DNA of 64,000 nucleotides from positions 6,413,501-6,477,500 of the forward strand of contig NZ_JAZHRV010000001.1 of the NCBI RefSeq assembly GCF_036924595.1, written 5' to 3'. Below, piece after piece: positions 24,980-34,233 of the stretch (within the stretch, counting starts at the first letter, position 1; every line of letters begins with the position of its first letter). Origin of the DNA: Bradyrhizobium algeriense (GTDB taxonomy: Bacteria; Pseudomonadota; Alphaproteobacteria; Rhizobiales; Xanthobacteraceae). Under the pieces are notes generated by a model. That model saw only the letters and a program-made list of their open reading frames with translations, had not been told where the DNA came from and did not search any database. Made by a program: the position numbers and the translations under genes.

Positions 24980-25057
24980 CTGAGGTGAGAAATGTTGAAC
25001 CTTAAGCTAGTCTGGCGGAAGCCAGAGTTCGCCACAAAAGGGATTTCCTCACCTCAG
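24980..25057. promoter_or_regulatory. divergent promoter region with nested inverted repeats (LysR operator candidate)
   Basis: Perfect 10-bp inverted arms CTGAGGTGAG (24980-24989) and CTCACCTCAG (25048-25057) lie 58 bp apart. A perfect 6-bp palindrome, TCTGGC-GGAA-GCCAGA (25011-25026), sits between them. The whole lies between the thioesterase start and the preferred LysR start. Spaced dyads of this kind fit binding by a LysR tetramer with DNA looping or bending. Confidence 0.55.
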
Positions 25058-25990
25058 ATGAGTATTATTCAACCTTTGGAAGCGCCGCCTTCACCGCTGC
25101 GCGCGATCCCGCCCTTGACAGCCTTGCTGGCGTTCGAGCGCGCCGCTTCGCAACTGAGCTTTCGTCGCGCGGCGCGCGACCTTTCGCTCAGCCCGTCGGC
25201 GATCAGCCATCAGATCCGCGGGCTGGAAGAGCAGTTCGGCGTCAAACTGTTTGTGCGCGGCGCGCGTTCCGTCCGGCTGACGGCCGATGGCGAACGCTAT
25301 CTCGCAAAAGTCTCTGCCGCGCTGGCGGTGCTGCAGGATGCCAGCCGCGACATGTTGCAGCATCGCCGCGATGCGCGCGCCGAACTCTGGATCAGTTCGC
25401 TGCCGTTCTTCACCTCGGCCGTGCTGATCCCCGCGCTGCCGGAGTTCAAGCGGCGCAATCCGCAGCTGACGCTGCGCATCGAGGCCACGCATCAATATGC
25501 CGACTTCAACGCCTCCCGGGTCGACGTCGCGATCCGCTACGGCCGCGAACATTCGACAGGACTGAAATTCGAACCACTGGTCGCGGTGAAGGGCTTGCCG
25601 GTCTGCGCGCCCGCGCTGATCAAGGCTGGATTGAAGCAGCCGGAAGATTTGTCGCGGCAGGTGCTGATACATCTGACGACCCAGCCGCGCGCCTGGCCGG
25701 TCTGGCTCCGGGAAGCCGGCCTTCAGCATCTCACGCCGCGCGGGCATTTGTGGCTCGACAGCGTCCCGGCGATGCTGGAGGCCGCCGAGCAGGGGCTCGG
25801 CGTCACGCTCGGCATGTCCCCCCTGATCAAGGCGCGTCCGGGTTTTGGCAAGAAGCTGGTCGCGCCCTTTGCGTTAGAGGCCACCCATAGCGAGACGATC
25901 TATCTCGTCTCCCGCACCGAGCAGGCGCGCGACCGCCGGATTGCTGCCATCCGGCGATGGATCGTGGAGGCGGTTGGCCACGCCAAATAG
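25058..25990 (+). CDS. LysR-type transcriptional regulator (GcvA-like)
   Basis: A LysR regulator of 310 residues from ATG 25058. The helix-turn-helix region is LLAFERAASQLSFRRAARDLSLSPSAISHQIRGLE (residues about 20-55; landmarks only) and the effector domain follows. ATG 24992, 22 codons upstream with GAGGTGAG before it, is an alternative; 25058 is preferred because the family alignment begins shortly after it and because the inverted repeats then fall outside the gene. It is divergent from the thioesterase gene, its likely target. Confidence 0.88.
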   Translation: MSIIQPLEAPPSPLRAIPPLTALLAFERAASQLSFRRAARDLSLSPSAISHQIRGLEEQFGVKLFVRGARSVRLTADGERYLAKVSAALAVLQDASRDMLQHRRDARAELWISSLPFFTSAVLIPALPEFKRRNPQLTLRIEATHQYADFNASRVDVAIRYGREHSTGLKFEPLVAVKGLPVCAPALIKAGLKQPEDLSRQVLIHLTTQPRAWPVWLREAGLQHLTPRGHLWLDSVPAMLEAAEQGLGVTLGMSPLIKARPGFGKKLVAPFALEATHSETIYLVSRTEQARDRRIAAIRRWIVEAVGHAK

Positions 25991-25996
25991 CGCGCG

Positions 25997-26266
25997 CTAC
26001 ATCCGGCCGCCGGTGCGGAGCAGCCGCACAATCAACAGCAAGATGATGGCGCCGATGGTGGAGTAGACGATCTCGGACACCAGCCCGGTGCCGAGGCGGA
26101 TGCCGAGCTTGGGAAACAGCAGGCTTGCGAGCAGCGCGCCGGCGATGCCGACGAGGATATCGCCGATGATGCCAAAGCCGGTGCCGCGCACGATCTTGCC
26201 GGCGAGCCAACCGGCAACGAGGCCGACGAAAAGAATGACGAGAATGCCTTCGTTGGAAATCTGCAT
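25997..26266 (-). CDS. GlsB/YeaQ/YmgE family stress-response membrane protein
   Basis: An 89-residue integral membrane protein with the transglycosylase-associated signature: repeated Gly-rich helices LFVGLVAGWLAGKIVRGTGFGIIGDILVGIAGALLAS (in two short segments), and a C-terminal helix IGAIILLLIVRLLR. Members are common in Alphaproteobacteria and linked with general stress; biochemical function is unknown. It ends six bases from the LysR stop, a convergent arrangement. Confidence 0.92.
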   Translation of the reverse strand: MQISNEGILVILFVGLVAGWLAGKIVRGTGFGIIGDILVGIAGALLASLLFPKLGIRLGTGLVSEIVYSTIGAIILLLIVRLLRTGGRM

Positions 26267-26404
26267 TTGAAGTCCCCCAGGTTCACGACGCGCAGGCCGA
26301 CGACAGCCTATCCATCATTGTCCGATGTGACGAGCCGCAATCCGCACGCCCTCCAACAACGCCTGCGAAGTGAAACTTTTTTGCGTCACCCGCGTTATGT
26401 CGGC

Positions 26405-26644
26405 ATGAAGAATGGCGACATTTGGTATGTGACCTTTGGTCCGGACAGGACGGACGAGACGGCGGAGAGCATGACGCGCTCGACCCGCACCTTTAAATCT
26501 GAAATCGACGCCAAGCTTTTTGCGATGCAAATTCTCGCCAAGGGCTGGTCCGCCAGCGCGGGCACGCTCAATCCCCATCAGCCGAAGCAGGTCGTGGGGC
26601 CGGCGCAGATCGAGCGCTGGGCCGATCCGGGGCTGGGTGGGTGA
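26405..26644 (+). CDS. small hypothetical protein
   Basis: A 79-residue protein with strand-rich N-terminus (MKNGDIWYVTFGPDRTDETAES) and a helix SEIDAKLFAMQILAKGWSA. It looks like a short single-domain protein with protein-like codon use. ATG 26405 is preferred; the frame is open another 46 codons upstream with less protein-like content. It is not recognised beyond being a plausible conserved Bradyrhizobium protein. A repeat follows its stop. Confidence 0.6.
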   Translation: MKNGDIWYVTFGPDRTDETAESMTRSTRTFKSEIDAKLFAMQILAKGWSASAGTLNPHQPKQVVGPAQIERWADPGLGG

Positions 26645-26654
26645 ATCATTCACT

Positions 26655-26785
26655 CGTGTCCCGGACGCGCGAAACGGGTGCACCGCAGGCCGGGACCTAG
26701 CGCCGCGACATCTGGACCCCGGACCAGCAGCGTACCACGCCGCAAAGTGCGGCGCGCTGCGCAGCATCCGGGGAACGCCCCGCGG
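26655..26785. repeat. interspersed repeat (GTCCCGGACGCG family)
   Basis: Contains GTCCCGGACGCGCGAAACGG, GCACCGCAGGCCGGGACC, CTGGACCCCGGA and GCAGCATCCGGGGAACGC as imperfect inverted elements. From memory this is a common Bradyrhizobium dispersed palindrome. It lies between convergent genes and may serve as a terminator. Confidence 0.7.
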
Positions 26786-26802
26786 AGCCGAGCCTCGTCA
26801 CA

Positions 26803-27786
26803 TCAGCTAGCAGCAGAAACTTCCGCCGCCTCCGCCAGCACGCATCGCGCGGTTCGATCCGGCGATACCTGCACATTGGGCGGCAATCCTTCGCTGCAGC
26901 GCGGCTGCGCGTAACTGCAGCGCGGCGCGAATGAGCAGCTCGCGGGCGCCTTGTCTAGCGAAGGCGGTGTGCCCGGAATGGTCTCCAGCCGCGCGCCGCG
27001 TTTGGCGCCGTGCACGGTCGAGGCCAGCAGCCCCTTGGCATAAGGGTGAACCGGCGTGCGCACGATGTCGCGCAAGCGGCCCTGCTCCACGATCTGGCCG
27101 GCATACATGACGGCCACACGGTCGCAGATTTCGATGGCGACGCCGATATCGTGGGTCACGAAAATCACGGACATGCCGAACTCGCGCTGCAATTCGCGCA
27201 GCAGCAGCAGGATCTGGATCTGCACCGTGGCGTCCAGCGCCGTGGTCGGTTCGTCGGCCAGAAGAATTTTCGGCTTGCAGGCCAGCGCCAGCGCGATCAT
27301 CGCGCGCTGCCGCATGCCGCCGCTCATTTCGTGCGGATAGGCATCGAGACGGCGCTTGGCGGAGGGAATCCGCACCACCTCCAGCATTTCCAGCGCACGG
27401 GCCATCCCTTCCTTCTGGCTCTTGCCTTCATGGCGCATCACGCTTTCCGCGATCTGGTGGCCGATCGTGTAGACGGGATCGAGCGCCAGCGCCGGCTCCT
27501 GGAAGATCATGGAGACGGTCTGGCCGCGGAACGCCGAAAGCTGTTCGTCGTTCATCGCCAGCACGTCGCGGCCCAGCACCTTCACTGTGCCCGAAATCTG
27601 CGTCCGCTTCTTCGGCAGCAGCCGCATCAGCGCGCGCAAGGTCACGCTCTTGCCGGAGCCGGATTCACCGAGCAGGCCGAGCACCTCGCCCTCGCCAAGC
27701 GAGAGCGAGATGTCGTTGACGGCATGAACCGTGCGCTCGCCGGTGAAGCGGATGTTGAGGTCGCGGATTTCGACGAGGTTGCTCAT
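26803..27786 (-). CDS. peptide-type ABC transporter ATP-binding protein (DppD/OppD-like)
   Basis: ATPase of 327 residues that energises a peptide/opine/nickel-type importer. It has Walker A GESGSGKS, signature MSGGMRQR, Walker B ILLADEPT and the C-terminal oligopeptide-transporter motif with cysteines (CSFAPRCSYAQPRC) that is typical of OppD/F proteins. It is the last gene of the operon and overlaps the amidase gene by four bases. Its separation from the OppF-like gene by an amidase and a small subunit gene is unusual. Confidence 0.93.
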   Translation of the reverse strand: MSNLVEIRDLNIRFTGERTVHAVNDISLSLGEGEVLGLLGESGSGKSVTLRALMRLLPKKRTQISGTVKVLGRDVLAMNDEQLSAFRGQTVSMIFQEPALALDPVYTIGHQIAESVMRHEGKSQKEGMARALEMLEVVRIPSAKRRLDAYPHEMSGGMRQRAMIALALACKPKILLADEPTTALDATVQIQILLLLRELQREFGMSVIFVTHDIGVAIEICDRVAVMYAGQIVEQGRLRDIVRTPVHPYAKGLLASTVHGAKRGARLETIPGTPPSLDKAPASCSFAPRCSYAQPRCSEGLPPNVQVSPDRTARCVLAEAAEVSAAS

Positions 27787-29195
27787 GCAGCTTTCGGTAC
27801 CTGGAGGTGATAGTCGGTGGCGCGCTGGAATGCTGATCCGATCCGCACTAGCCCTGCCTCGTCGAAGGGACGGCCGATCAACTGCATGCCGACCGGCAAG
27901 CCCTTTGCAGTGAAACCGGTGGGAATCGAAAGCGACGGCAGGCCGAGATAATTGATCGGGCGGGTGAATTTTGTGATGCGCTGGATCACGGCCTCCGCAT
28001 CGAGGCTGTTGCCGACATCGCTCTCGGCAATGGTCGCCGCCGGCATCGGCGCGACCGGTGCGATCACGGCATCGGTGCCGGCCACTGCTGCGAGATACGC
28101 CGCAAGCGCGGGACCGCGCCAGCGCATCGCTTCGAGATAGGTCACGGCAGGAATCGCAAGCCCGTTCTGCAGCCGCATCAACACCTGCGCGCCGTAATCC
28201 TGCGGCCGCTCGATCATCCAGCGCTTGTGGAAGGCAGCGGCTTCGGTGGCGAGCACGATCTGGCAGGCGGCGGTGAGCTGACGCTGATCCGGCAGTTCGA
28301 CCTTGACGATCTCGGCGCCCTCGCGTCCGAGGGTAGCGATGGTCTCATCGAGGACCCGCGCCACTTCGGGATCGAGGTCGTCGACATAGAAAGCGGTCGG
28401 CACGCCGATCTTGAGGCCTTTCAGCGAGCCTGTGGTCGCGGCCATGTAGTTCGGCACCGGGAGCGTCGAGGTAGTCGGGTCCTCAGGGTCAGCGCCCGCC
28501 ATCAGCCCGACCAGCAGCGCACAGTCTTCGACCGTTTGTGCGAGCGGTCCGACCGTGTCGAGTGACTGCGACAAGGGCATCGCGCCGGCACGGCTGATCA
28601 GGCCGACGGTCGTCTTGAATCCGGTGACGCCGCAGAAATGCGCGGGCATCCGGATCGAGCCGCCGGTATCGGAGCCCAACGCCGCAAAGGTCAGCCGCGC
28701 CGCGACCGCCGAACCGGAGCCGGACGACGAGCCGCCGGTGATGTGATCGACGTTCCAGGGGTTACGCACCGCGCCGTAATGGACGTTGTGGCCGGTCGGA
28801 CCGTAGGCGAATTCCACCATCTGCAGCGAGCCGAGCCTGACGGAGCCGGCGTCCTTCAGGCGTTGCAACGCGGTCGATGTTGTCGTCGCGACGTAATCGC
28901 GGCGTATCCTGGAGCCGCAGGTCACGACCTTGCCGGCGTCGTAATACATGTCCTTGTGCGCCATCGGCACACCGTGCAGCGGGCCGAGATTCTTGCCTTT
29001 GGCGAGCGCGGCATCGGCAGCATCCGCCGCGGCGAGCGCCTCGTCCGCCTCGATCGCCATGAAGGCGTTGACGCGCGGCTGCCATTGCGCGATCCGGCCG
29101 AGGCAGGATTGCGTGACCTCGCGCGAGGAGAGTTTCTTAGCCGCGATCGCTTTCGCGACCGCGACCGCTGACATCAGGGCCGGTTCGCCGCTCAT
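27783..29195 (-). CDS. amidase signature family amidase
   Basis: A 470-residue amidase that hydrolyses an amide C-N bond through a Ser-cisSer-Lys triad. Visible elements: the Lys in PMAHKDMYYDAGK, the cis-Ser/Ser region GGSSSGSGSAVAARLTFAALGSDTGGSIRMPA. The family includes AtzF-, GatA- and AtzE-like enzymes. Four-base overlaps on both sides place it firmly inside the ABC transporter operon, so it most likely acts on the imported substrate in the cytoplasm. A small AtzG/GatC-like gene immediately upstream suggests a two-subunit enzyme such as AtzE-AtzG. Substrate unknown. Confidence 0.92.
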   Translation of the reverse strand: MSGEPALMSAVAVAKAIAAKKLSSREVTQSCLGRIAQWQPRVNAFMAIEADEALAAADAADAALAKGKNLGPLHGVPMAHKDMYYDAGKVVTCGSRIRRDYVATTTSTALQRLKDAGSVRLGSLQMVEFAYGPTGHNVHYGAVRNPWNVDHITGGSSSGSGSAVAARLTFAALGSDTGGSIRMPAHFCGVTGFKTTVGLISRAGAMPLSQSLDTVGPLAQTVEDCALLVGLMAGADPEDPTTSTLPVPNYMAATTGSLKGLKIGVPTAFYVDDLDPEVARVLDETIATLGREGAEIVKVELPDQRQLTAACQIVLATEAAAFHKRWMIERPQDYGAQVLMRLQNGLAIPAVTYLEAMRWRGPALAAYLAAVAGTDAVIAPVAPMPAATIAESDVGNSLDAEAVIQRITKFTRPINYLGLPSLSIPTGFTAKGLPVGMQLIGRPFDEAGLVRIGSAFQRATDYHLQVPKAA

Positions 29196-29389
29196 TTCGA
29201 CACCATCGCGCGCTGCACCACGAGAAAGCTCGCAGGCTCGAGATCCATCGGCAGCGTGCCGGCAATGGGCGCAAAGCCGTCGAAGGCCGGACCGATGGAA
29301 TGGGCGATGCGCGCGGAGACTTCAGAATCCTGCGGCACGCCGGCGACGTCGGTCATTACCTTGACCTGTTTGGGATCGGGTCTTGTCAT
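29192..29389 (-). CDS. small AtzG/GatC-like amidase partner subunit (putative)
   Basis: A 65-residue protein encoded directly upstream of the amidase, overlapping both neighbours by four bases (ATGA). Its helical pattern (ARIAHSIGPAFDGFAPIAGTLPMDLEPASFLV) resembles DUF4089/AtzG and GatC proteins, in which a helix pair is followed by a short extended segment that wraps an amidase. Those partners stabilise amidases and help form the active site. The assignment rests on size, position and pattern only; no database comparison was possible. Confidence 0.6.
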   Translation of the reverse strand: MTRPDPKQVKVMTDVAGVPQDSEVSARIAHSIGPAFDGFAPIAGTLPMDLEPASFLVVQRAMVSK

Positions 29390-30465
29390 GCGGCGGTTGC
29401 TCCCTTGTCATTTTCTTTGGCCGGCGCGCGGCTGTGCCCGGAACCTGCAATGGCCATGTAGCACGCCGCCTGATGGCCCATTGTATCGACATCGCTGAGT
29501 TTTGGCGTCGCATTTGCGCAGAGCGGCTCCGCAAACGGACAGCGGGTGTGAAACCGGCAACCGGGCGGCGGATCGATCGGATTGGGCGGATCGCCCGAGA
29601 TCGGCGGCGTTTCGGTGCGGTTATCCGGATCGGACGACGGCATCGCCGCCAGCAGCGCTCGCGTATAGGGATGCGCCGGCGCATCCCAGACCTTATCGAC
29701 CGGGCCGAGTTCGACCACCTCGCCGAGATACATCACCAGCACGCGGTCCGAGATGTAGCGTACCACGTTGAGGTCGTGGCTGATGAACAGATAGGTGAGG
29801 CCGAATTCGCGTTTGAGATCGGCGAGCAGGTTGAGCACCTGCGCTTCGACCGACTTATCGAGCGCGGATACCGCCTCGTCGAGGATCACGAGCCGCGGCG
29901 ACAGCGCCAGCGCACGTGCGATGTTGACGCGCTGGCGCTGGCCGCCGGAAATCTCGTGCGGGTAGCGGTTGGCAAAAGTTTCGGCCCGCAAGCCGACCTT
30001 GCCGAGCAGCTCGCGCGCCAGCGTGCGCGCCGCGCCATCCGCCATGCCGTGAACCTTTGGGCCGAATGCAATCGACTCCTCGATGGTCAGGCGCGGATTG
30101 AGCGAGGCGTAGCTGTCCTGAAACACCATCTGCATGCCGCGGCGCAGTTCACGCAGCGACAGCGCGCGGCCGACCTGCATGCCGTCATAGACGATGTCGC
30201 CGGCATCGCGCTTCATCAGATGCATCAAAAGCCGCGCGGTGGTCGACTTGCCGCAGCCGGATTCGCCGACGATCCCAACGGTTTCGCCCTTGGCGATGGA
30301 GAAGGAAACATCATCGACCGCGCGCACGGTTTTACGAGGGCTGAACAGATCGCCGCGCACCGGGAAATGCTTGGTGAGGCCGGTGACCTGCAGCAGCGGC
30401 TGCGCGGCGCCACCGACGTCCGCGACCGGTTCCAGTAGTTCGACTGACTGATACGTCTCACTCAT
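29386..30465 (-). CDS. peptide-type ABC transporter ATP-binding protein (DppF/OppF-like)
   Basis: ATPase of 359 residues and the second nucleotide-binding subunit of the importer. It shows Walker A GESGCGKS, signature ISGGQRQR, Walker [13 protein letters not shown] (Ala in place of the more usual Pro after DE) and the C-terminal cysteine motif [14 protein letters not shown]. The start is ATG 30465, five bases after the permease gene; an apparent extension upstream lies inside that gene. The next gene downstream overlaps by four bases. Confidence 0.93.
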   Translation of the reverse strand: MSETYQSVELLEPVADVGGAAQPLLQVTGLTKHFPVRGDLFSPRKTVRAVDDVSFSIAKGETVGIVGESGCGKSTTARLLMHLMKRDAGDIVYDGMQVGRALSLRELRRGMQMVFQDSYASLNPRLTIEESIAFGPKVHGMADGAARTLARELLGKVGLRAETFANRYPHEISGGQRQRVNIARALALSPRLVILDEAVSALDKSVEAQVLNLLADLKREFGLTYLFISHDLNVVRYISDRVLVMYLGEVVELGPVDKVWDAPAHPYTRALLAAMPSSDPDNRTETPPISGDPPNPIDPPPGCRFHTRCPFAEPLCANATPKLSDVDTMGHQAACYMAIAGSGHSRAPAKENDKGATAA

Positions 30466-30469
30466 CCAG

Positions 30470-31357
30470 TCAGTTCCTGATGTCCATGGCGCTGCGCATG
30501 CCGTCGCTGAGCAGATTGAAGCAGATCGACACCGCAAAAATCATCACGCCCGGCAGCGCCGCCACCCATGGATTGACATAGATCGCGGTGCGCAGCGTGT
30601 TCAGCATCAGGCCCCATTCCGGCTCCGGCGGTTTTGTACCGAGGCCGAGGAATGACAGGCCGGCGGCAAGGATCATCGACACCGAGATCAATCCCGTAGC
30701 GTAGACGAAGATCGGGCCCAGCACATTGCCGAGCATATGCACGCGCATGATGGTGAACGGCCCGGCGCCGGAAGCGCGCGCGGCCTCGACGAAATCCATG
30801 TTGCGCACGCCTGTCGTCACGCTTTCCGCCACGCGGGTGATCTGCGGAACGAACACGATGGTCAGCGAGACGATGGAATTGACGATGCCGGCGCCGAGCG
30901 CGCCCGAGATCGCGATCGCCAGCAAGACCGACGGAAAGGCATAGAACACGTCGATGGTGCGCATGATCGCGGTGTTGAGCCTGCCGCCGACATAGCCGGC
31001 GACGAGCCCGAGCGAGGTGCCGATCATGAAGGCGAGGATCACCGGAAGAATGCCGATGATCAGCGACAGCCGGCCGCCATAGATCAGCCGCGCCAGCATG
31101 TCGCGGCCGAGTTCGTCGGTGCCGAGCGGATAGTTCGGCGTGCCGATGTGGCGAAGCCGGCGGATCATCGAGCCCTGGTAGGGATCGGCAAGGCCAAGCC
31201 ACGGCGCGCACAATGCCGAGAGAACGATCAGCACCAGCACAAACGCGCAGACCATGCTGACCTTGTCGCGTGAGATGCGGCGGCCAACGGTCGCCCAATA
31301 GCCGCGCGCCTTGGTGGCGGGTGCGGCTTGCAGGACGGTATCCGACATCACGGTCAT
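30470..31357 (-). CDS. peptide-type ABC transporter permease (DppC-like)
   Basis: Inner-membrane permease of 295 residues with about six membrane helices, the first at about residues 35-55 (VCAFVLVLIVLSALCAPWLG). The EAA loop, which contacts the ATPases, reads EAARASGAGPFTIMRVHMLGN. The N-terminal OppC-type segment and the GTDELGRDMLARLIYGGRLSL stretch are standard for DppC. It starts three bases after the DppB-like gene, consistent with co-translation. Confidence 0.93.
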   Translation of the reverse strand: MTVMSDTVLQAAPATKARGYWATVGRRISRDKVSMVCAFVLVLIVLSALCAPWLGLADPYQGSMIRRLRHIGTPNYPLGTDELGRDMLARLIYGGRLSLIIGILPVILAFMIGTSLGLVAGYVGGRLNTAIMRTIDVFYAFPSVLLAIAISGALGAGIVNSIVSLTIVFVPQITRVAESVTTGVRNMDFVEAARASGAGPFTIMRVHMLGNVLGPIFVYATGLISVSMILAAGLSFLGLGTKPPEPEWGLMLNTLRTAIYVNPWVAALPGVMIFAVSICFNLLSDGMRSAMDIRN

Positions 31358-31360
31358 GAA

Positions 31361-32314
31361 TCAGCCCCGCTTGATGCGCGGATCGATCGCGGCCTGCGCG
31401 ATATCGACCAAGAGATTGAGGGCCACGAAGAACAGCGCCAGCACCAAAATCGTGCCCTGCAGCAGCGGCAGGTCGCGCTGGAAGATCGCGGAATTGAGCA
31501 GTAATCCCGAGCCGGGCCATGAGAACACGGTCTCGATCAGGATCGAGCCGCCGAGCATGTAGCCCAGTTGCAGCCCCATCACCGCGAGCGCGGTGGGTGC
31601 GGCGTTCTTGATGACGTGTTTGAACACGTCGAGTTCGCGCAGGCCCTTGGCCCGCAGCGCCTCGACGAAATCCTGTGAAAGAATATCGCCGGTGAGCGCG
31701 CGCACCGTGCGGGTGACGATACCCATCGGAATCACCGAGGTCGTGATCGCGGGCAGGATCAGATACTTCATGTGCTCCCAATCCCACCCCCAGGCGCCGG
31801 AACCGCCGGGACCGGCGCCGACTGCGGGCAGCCAGTTGAGCTGCACCGAGAAGATGATGACCATCACCATGCCGAGCCAGTAATGCGGCACCGAGACGCC
31901 GGCGATCGCAATCGAAGTCGCGACCTTGTCGATCCAGGTGTCGCGGAAATAGCCGGCGATCAGGCCGAACAGCAGCCCGAGCGTGAAGCCGATCAGCGCT
32001 GCGGCAATCGCGAGCGTGACGGTGTTGCCGACCGCGCGCAGCACTTCCGACAGCACCGGACGCCCGGTAGCGATCGAATTGCCGAGATCGCCATGGAGCG
32101 CGCGCCACAGCCAAAGCCCGAACTGCACCGGCAGCGGACGATCAAAGCCGTAGGCGGTGCGCAGCTGCGCGGCGAGTTCCTGCGATGCGTCTGCCGGCAG
32201 CACGGCTACCAGCGGATCGCCGGGCGTGATGTGCACCAAGAGGAAGCACACCAGCGCCACGCTGGCCACGATCGGGATCACATAGACGATACGGCGGGCG
32301 ATATAAGCAAACAC
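31361..32314 (-). CDS. peptide-type ABC transporter permease (DppB-like)
   Basis: Inner-membrane permease of 317 residues. The N-terminal helix (VYVIPIVASVALVCFLLVHI) is followed by the DppB-type PGDPLVAVLP segment; an EAA loop is visible as EALRAKGLRELDVFKHVIKNA. The start codon is GTG at 32314. A 211-bp gap with a repeat separates it from the binding-protein gene, probably lowering expression of the membrane parts relative to the binding protein. Confidence 0.93.
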   Translation of the reverse strand: MFAYIARRIVYVIPIVASVALVCFLLVHITPGDPLVAVLPADASQELAAQLRTAYGFDRPLPVQFGLWLWRALHGDLGNSIATGRPVLSEVLRAVGNTVTLAIAAALIGFTLGLLFGLIAGYFRDTWIDKVATSIAIAGVSVPHYWLGMVMVIIFSVQLNWLPAVGAGPGGSGAWGWDWEHMKYLILPAITTSVIPMGIVTRTVRALTGDILSQDFVEALRAKGLRELDVFKHVIKNAAPTALAVMGLQLGYMLGGSILIETVFSWPGSGLLLNSAIFQRDLPLLQGTILVLALFFVALNLLVDIAQAAIDPRIKRG

Positions 32315-32330
32315 GAGTCACTTTTTCTTC

Positions 32331-32504
32331 TTCCCTTCTCCCCTTGTGGGAGAAGGTGGCGCGGACTTTAGTCTGCGCCGGATGAGGGGTTCTATCCGCG
32401 GACGCAGACATTCAGATGAGGGACATATATCCGCGGAGAGAACCCCTCACCCGTCTTCGATGCTACGCATCGAAGCCACCCTCTCCCGCAAGGGGAGAGG
32501 GTGA
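32331..32504. repeat. composite palindromic repeat between binding-protein and permease genes
   Basis: Includes TTCTCCCCTTGTGGGAGAAGG (a hairpin), TCCGCGGA boxes, CTTCGATGCTACGCATCGAAG (a hairpin) and CTCTCCCGCAAGGGGAGAGG (a hairpin). A shorter relative is at 7269-7317. Within an operon such stems commonly protect the upstream mRNA. Confidence 0.8.
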
Positions 32505-32525
32505 GCAAGCATCACGCTCCCGACC

Positions 32526-34184
32526 TTACGGCGCCATCGACACCGGCGAGAAGTCGACGAACCAGCTCTTCGGCTGCACGAAGCCTTTGACCTTCGGGCT
32601 CATCGCGCGCGGGGAGACGTCATGGGCGACGTAGAGGAACGCCGCGTCATCCACCGAGGCCGCGTGCAGTTCGGCGAGTGCCGCGTCACGCGCTGCCGGA
32701 TCGAAGGTCTGGCGCGCTTTCGTCACCAGCTCGTCGAACTTGGGATTGTTGATGTAACCCCAATTATTCGACGTTGGCGGCGCCATCGACGATTGCAGGA
32801 AGCGCACCAGCGCGAAGAACGGGTCCATCGCCGCATAGGTGACGTTGGTGGCGTTGGCGCCGTTGGCGGTGGGATCCTTGGCGCCGCGGCGCCAGTTGGT
32901 GAACAGCGTGTTCCACTCGATGACGTCGAGCTGGACGTCGAAATAGCATTCGGCCAGCGCCTGCTGCAGATATTCGTTCATCGGCAAGGGCTGCATCTGG
33001 CCCGATCCCGAGGCGGAGGTCTGGGTCTTCACCGTCAGCTTCTTGCTCGGGCCAAAGCCTGCTTCCTGCATCAGCTTTTGGGCAGCGGCCTTGTCGTATT
33101 TGATCTCAAACGTCGGCTTGCCGCGCCAGGGATGGCCGGCCTCGAACGTTCCGGTTGCCGGCACCATCAGCCCGGCGAGCAGGCCCTCCTTGAGGCCTTC
33201 GCGATCGACGCACAGATTGGCCGCCTTGCGCACGCGGATGTCATTCCAGGGCGAGCCTTCGATGCGCGAGAACTGCCACGGCCAGACATGCGGCGATTCA
33301 TTGGCCTGGAGCTGGAAGCCGCGCTGCTTGATTTCCTTGACCGCGTCGGGCGCCGGCGCCTCGACCCAGTCGACCTGACCGGACAGCAATGCCGCGGTGC
33401 GGGCATTGGCCTCCGGCATCGGGAGCAGCACCATTTTGTCGACCTTGGGCACGCGACCCTTGTCCCAATAGCCTTCGTTCTTGACCAGTTCGAGCCGCTC
33501 GCGCGGCGTGAACTTCGACATCTTCCAGGGGCCGGTGCCCGAGGCTTCCTTCGCAAATGCCGCCCAGGCGGCCTGCGACTTCGCCTTGGCGTCGGCGCCT
33601 TCTGCCTTGTCATAAAACGCCTGCCACTTCGAAGGGCTGGCCATGAACAGGTTGGTCAGGTTGATCGGCAAAAAGCTGTCCGGCTCCTTGGTGGTCAGCT
33701 CGACCGTCATGTCGTCGATCTTGCGGGCAGAGGCCAAGGTCGGCATGCGCGAGGCGGTGACGCCGACCTGGCTGGCGTCAAATTGCGGCGCGTCCTGTTT
33801 CAGCACCTTTTCAACATTCCAGACCACGGCATCGGCGTTGAACGGCGAGCCGTCATGGAAGGTGACGCCGGGACGCAGCTTGAAGGTCCATTTCTTCTTG
33901 TCGGCCTCGTCGACCTTCCATTCGGTCGCGAGCCCCGGGATCATCACGCTCGGCTTGGTGGCCGACGAGAGGTCCCACGCCGTCAGCCCGTCATACATGG
34001 TCAGGCCGGTGAAGCGGTTGCCCTCAAAACCCTGATCGGGCTGGCCGAGCGTGCGCGGAATATCGGCAGCCGTCATGCCGATCCGCAGCACCGTTTCGGC
34101 GCCGGCGAGCTGCGGCAGTCCCACGACCAGCGCCGTTGCCAGCAGCCACGCGGTGGCCGTCTTTTTCGATTTGTCGTTACGCAT
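32526..34184 (-). CDS. peptide-type ABC transporter substrate-binding protein (DppA-like)
   Basis: Periplasmic binding protein of 552 residues, SBP family 5. A signal peptide covers about residues 1-30 (ATALVVGLPQLAGAETV). Landmarks are the SBP_bac_5 core (VPGLATEW, here IPGLATEWKVDEADKKKWTFKLRPGVTFHDGSPFNADAVVWN). The start is ATG 34184, with AAGGAA upstream; a TTG three codons before is less likely. It is the first gene of the operon and lies about 40 bases after a strong sigma-54 promoter match. It is paralogous to the divergent gene at 34395. Confidence 0.92.
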   Translation of the reverse strand: MRNDKSKKTATAWLLATALVVGLPQLAGAETVLRIGMTAADIPRTLGQPDQGFEGNRFTGLTMYDGLTAWDLSSATKPSVMIPGLATEWKVDEADKKKWTFKLRPGVTFHDGSPFNADAVVWNVEKVLKQDAPQFDASQVGVTASRMPTLASARKIDDMTVELTTKEPDSFLPINLTNLFMASPSKWQAFYDKAEGADAKAKSQAAWAAFAKEASGTGPWKMSKFTPRERLELVKNEGYWDKGRVPKVDKMVLLPMPEANARTAALLSGQVDWVEAPAPDAVKEIKQRGFQLQANESPHVWPWQFSRIEGSPWNDIRVRKAANLCVDREGLKEGLLAGLMVPATGTFEAGHPWRGKPTFEIKYDKAAAQKLMQEAGFGPSKKLTVKTQTSASGSGQMQPLPMNEYLQQALAECYFDVQLDVIEWNTLFTNWRRGAKDPTANGANATNVTYAAMDPFFALVRFLQSSMAPPTSNNWGYINNPKFDELVTKARQTFDPAARDAALAELHAASVDDAAFLYVAHDVSPRAMSPKVKGFVQPKSWFVDFSPVSMAP

Positions 34185-34233
34185 ATGCAGCAATTCCTTC
34201 TCGACTTGGGTGACTAATTCTTATGCAAAGGTA

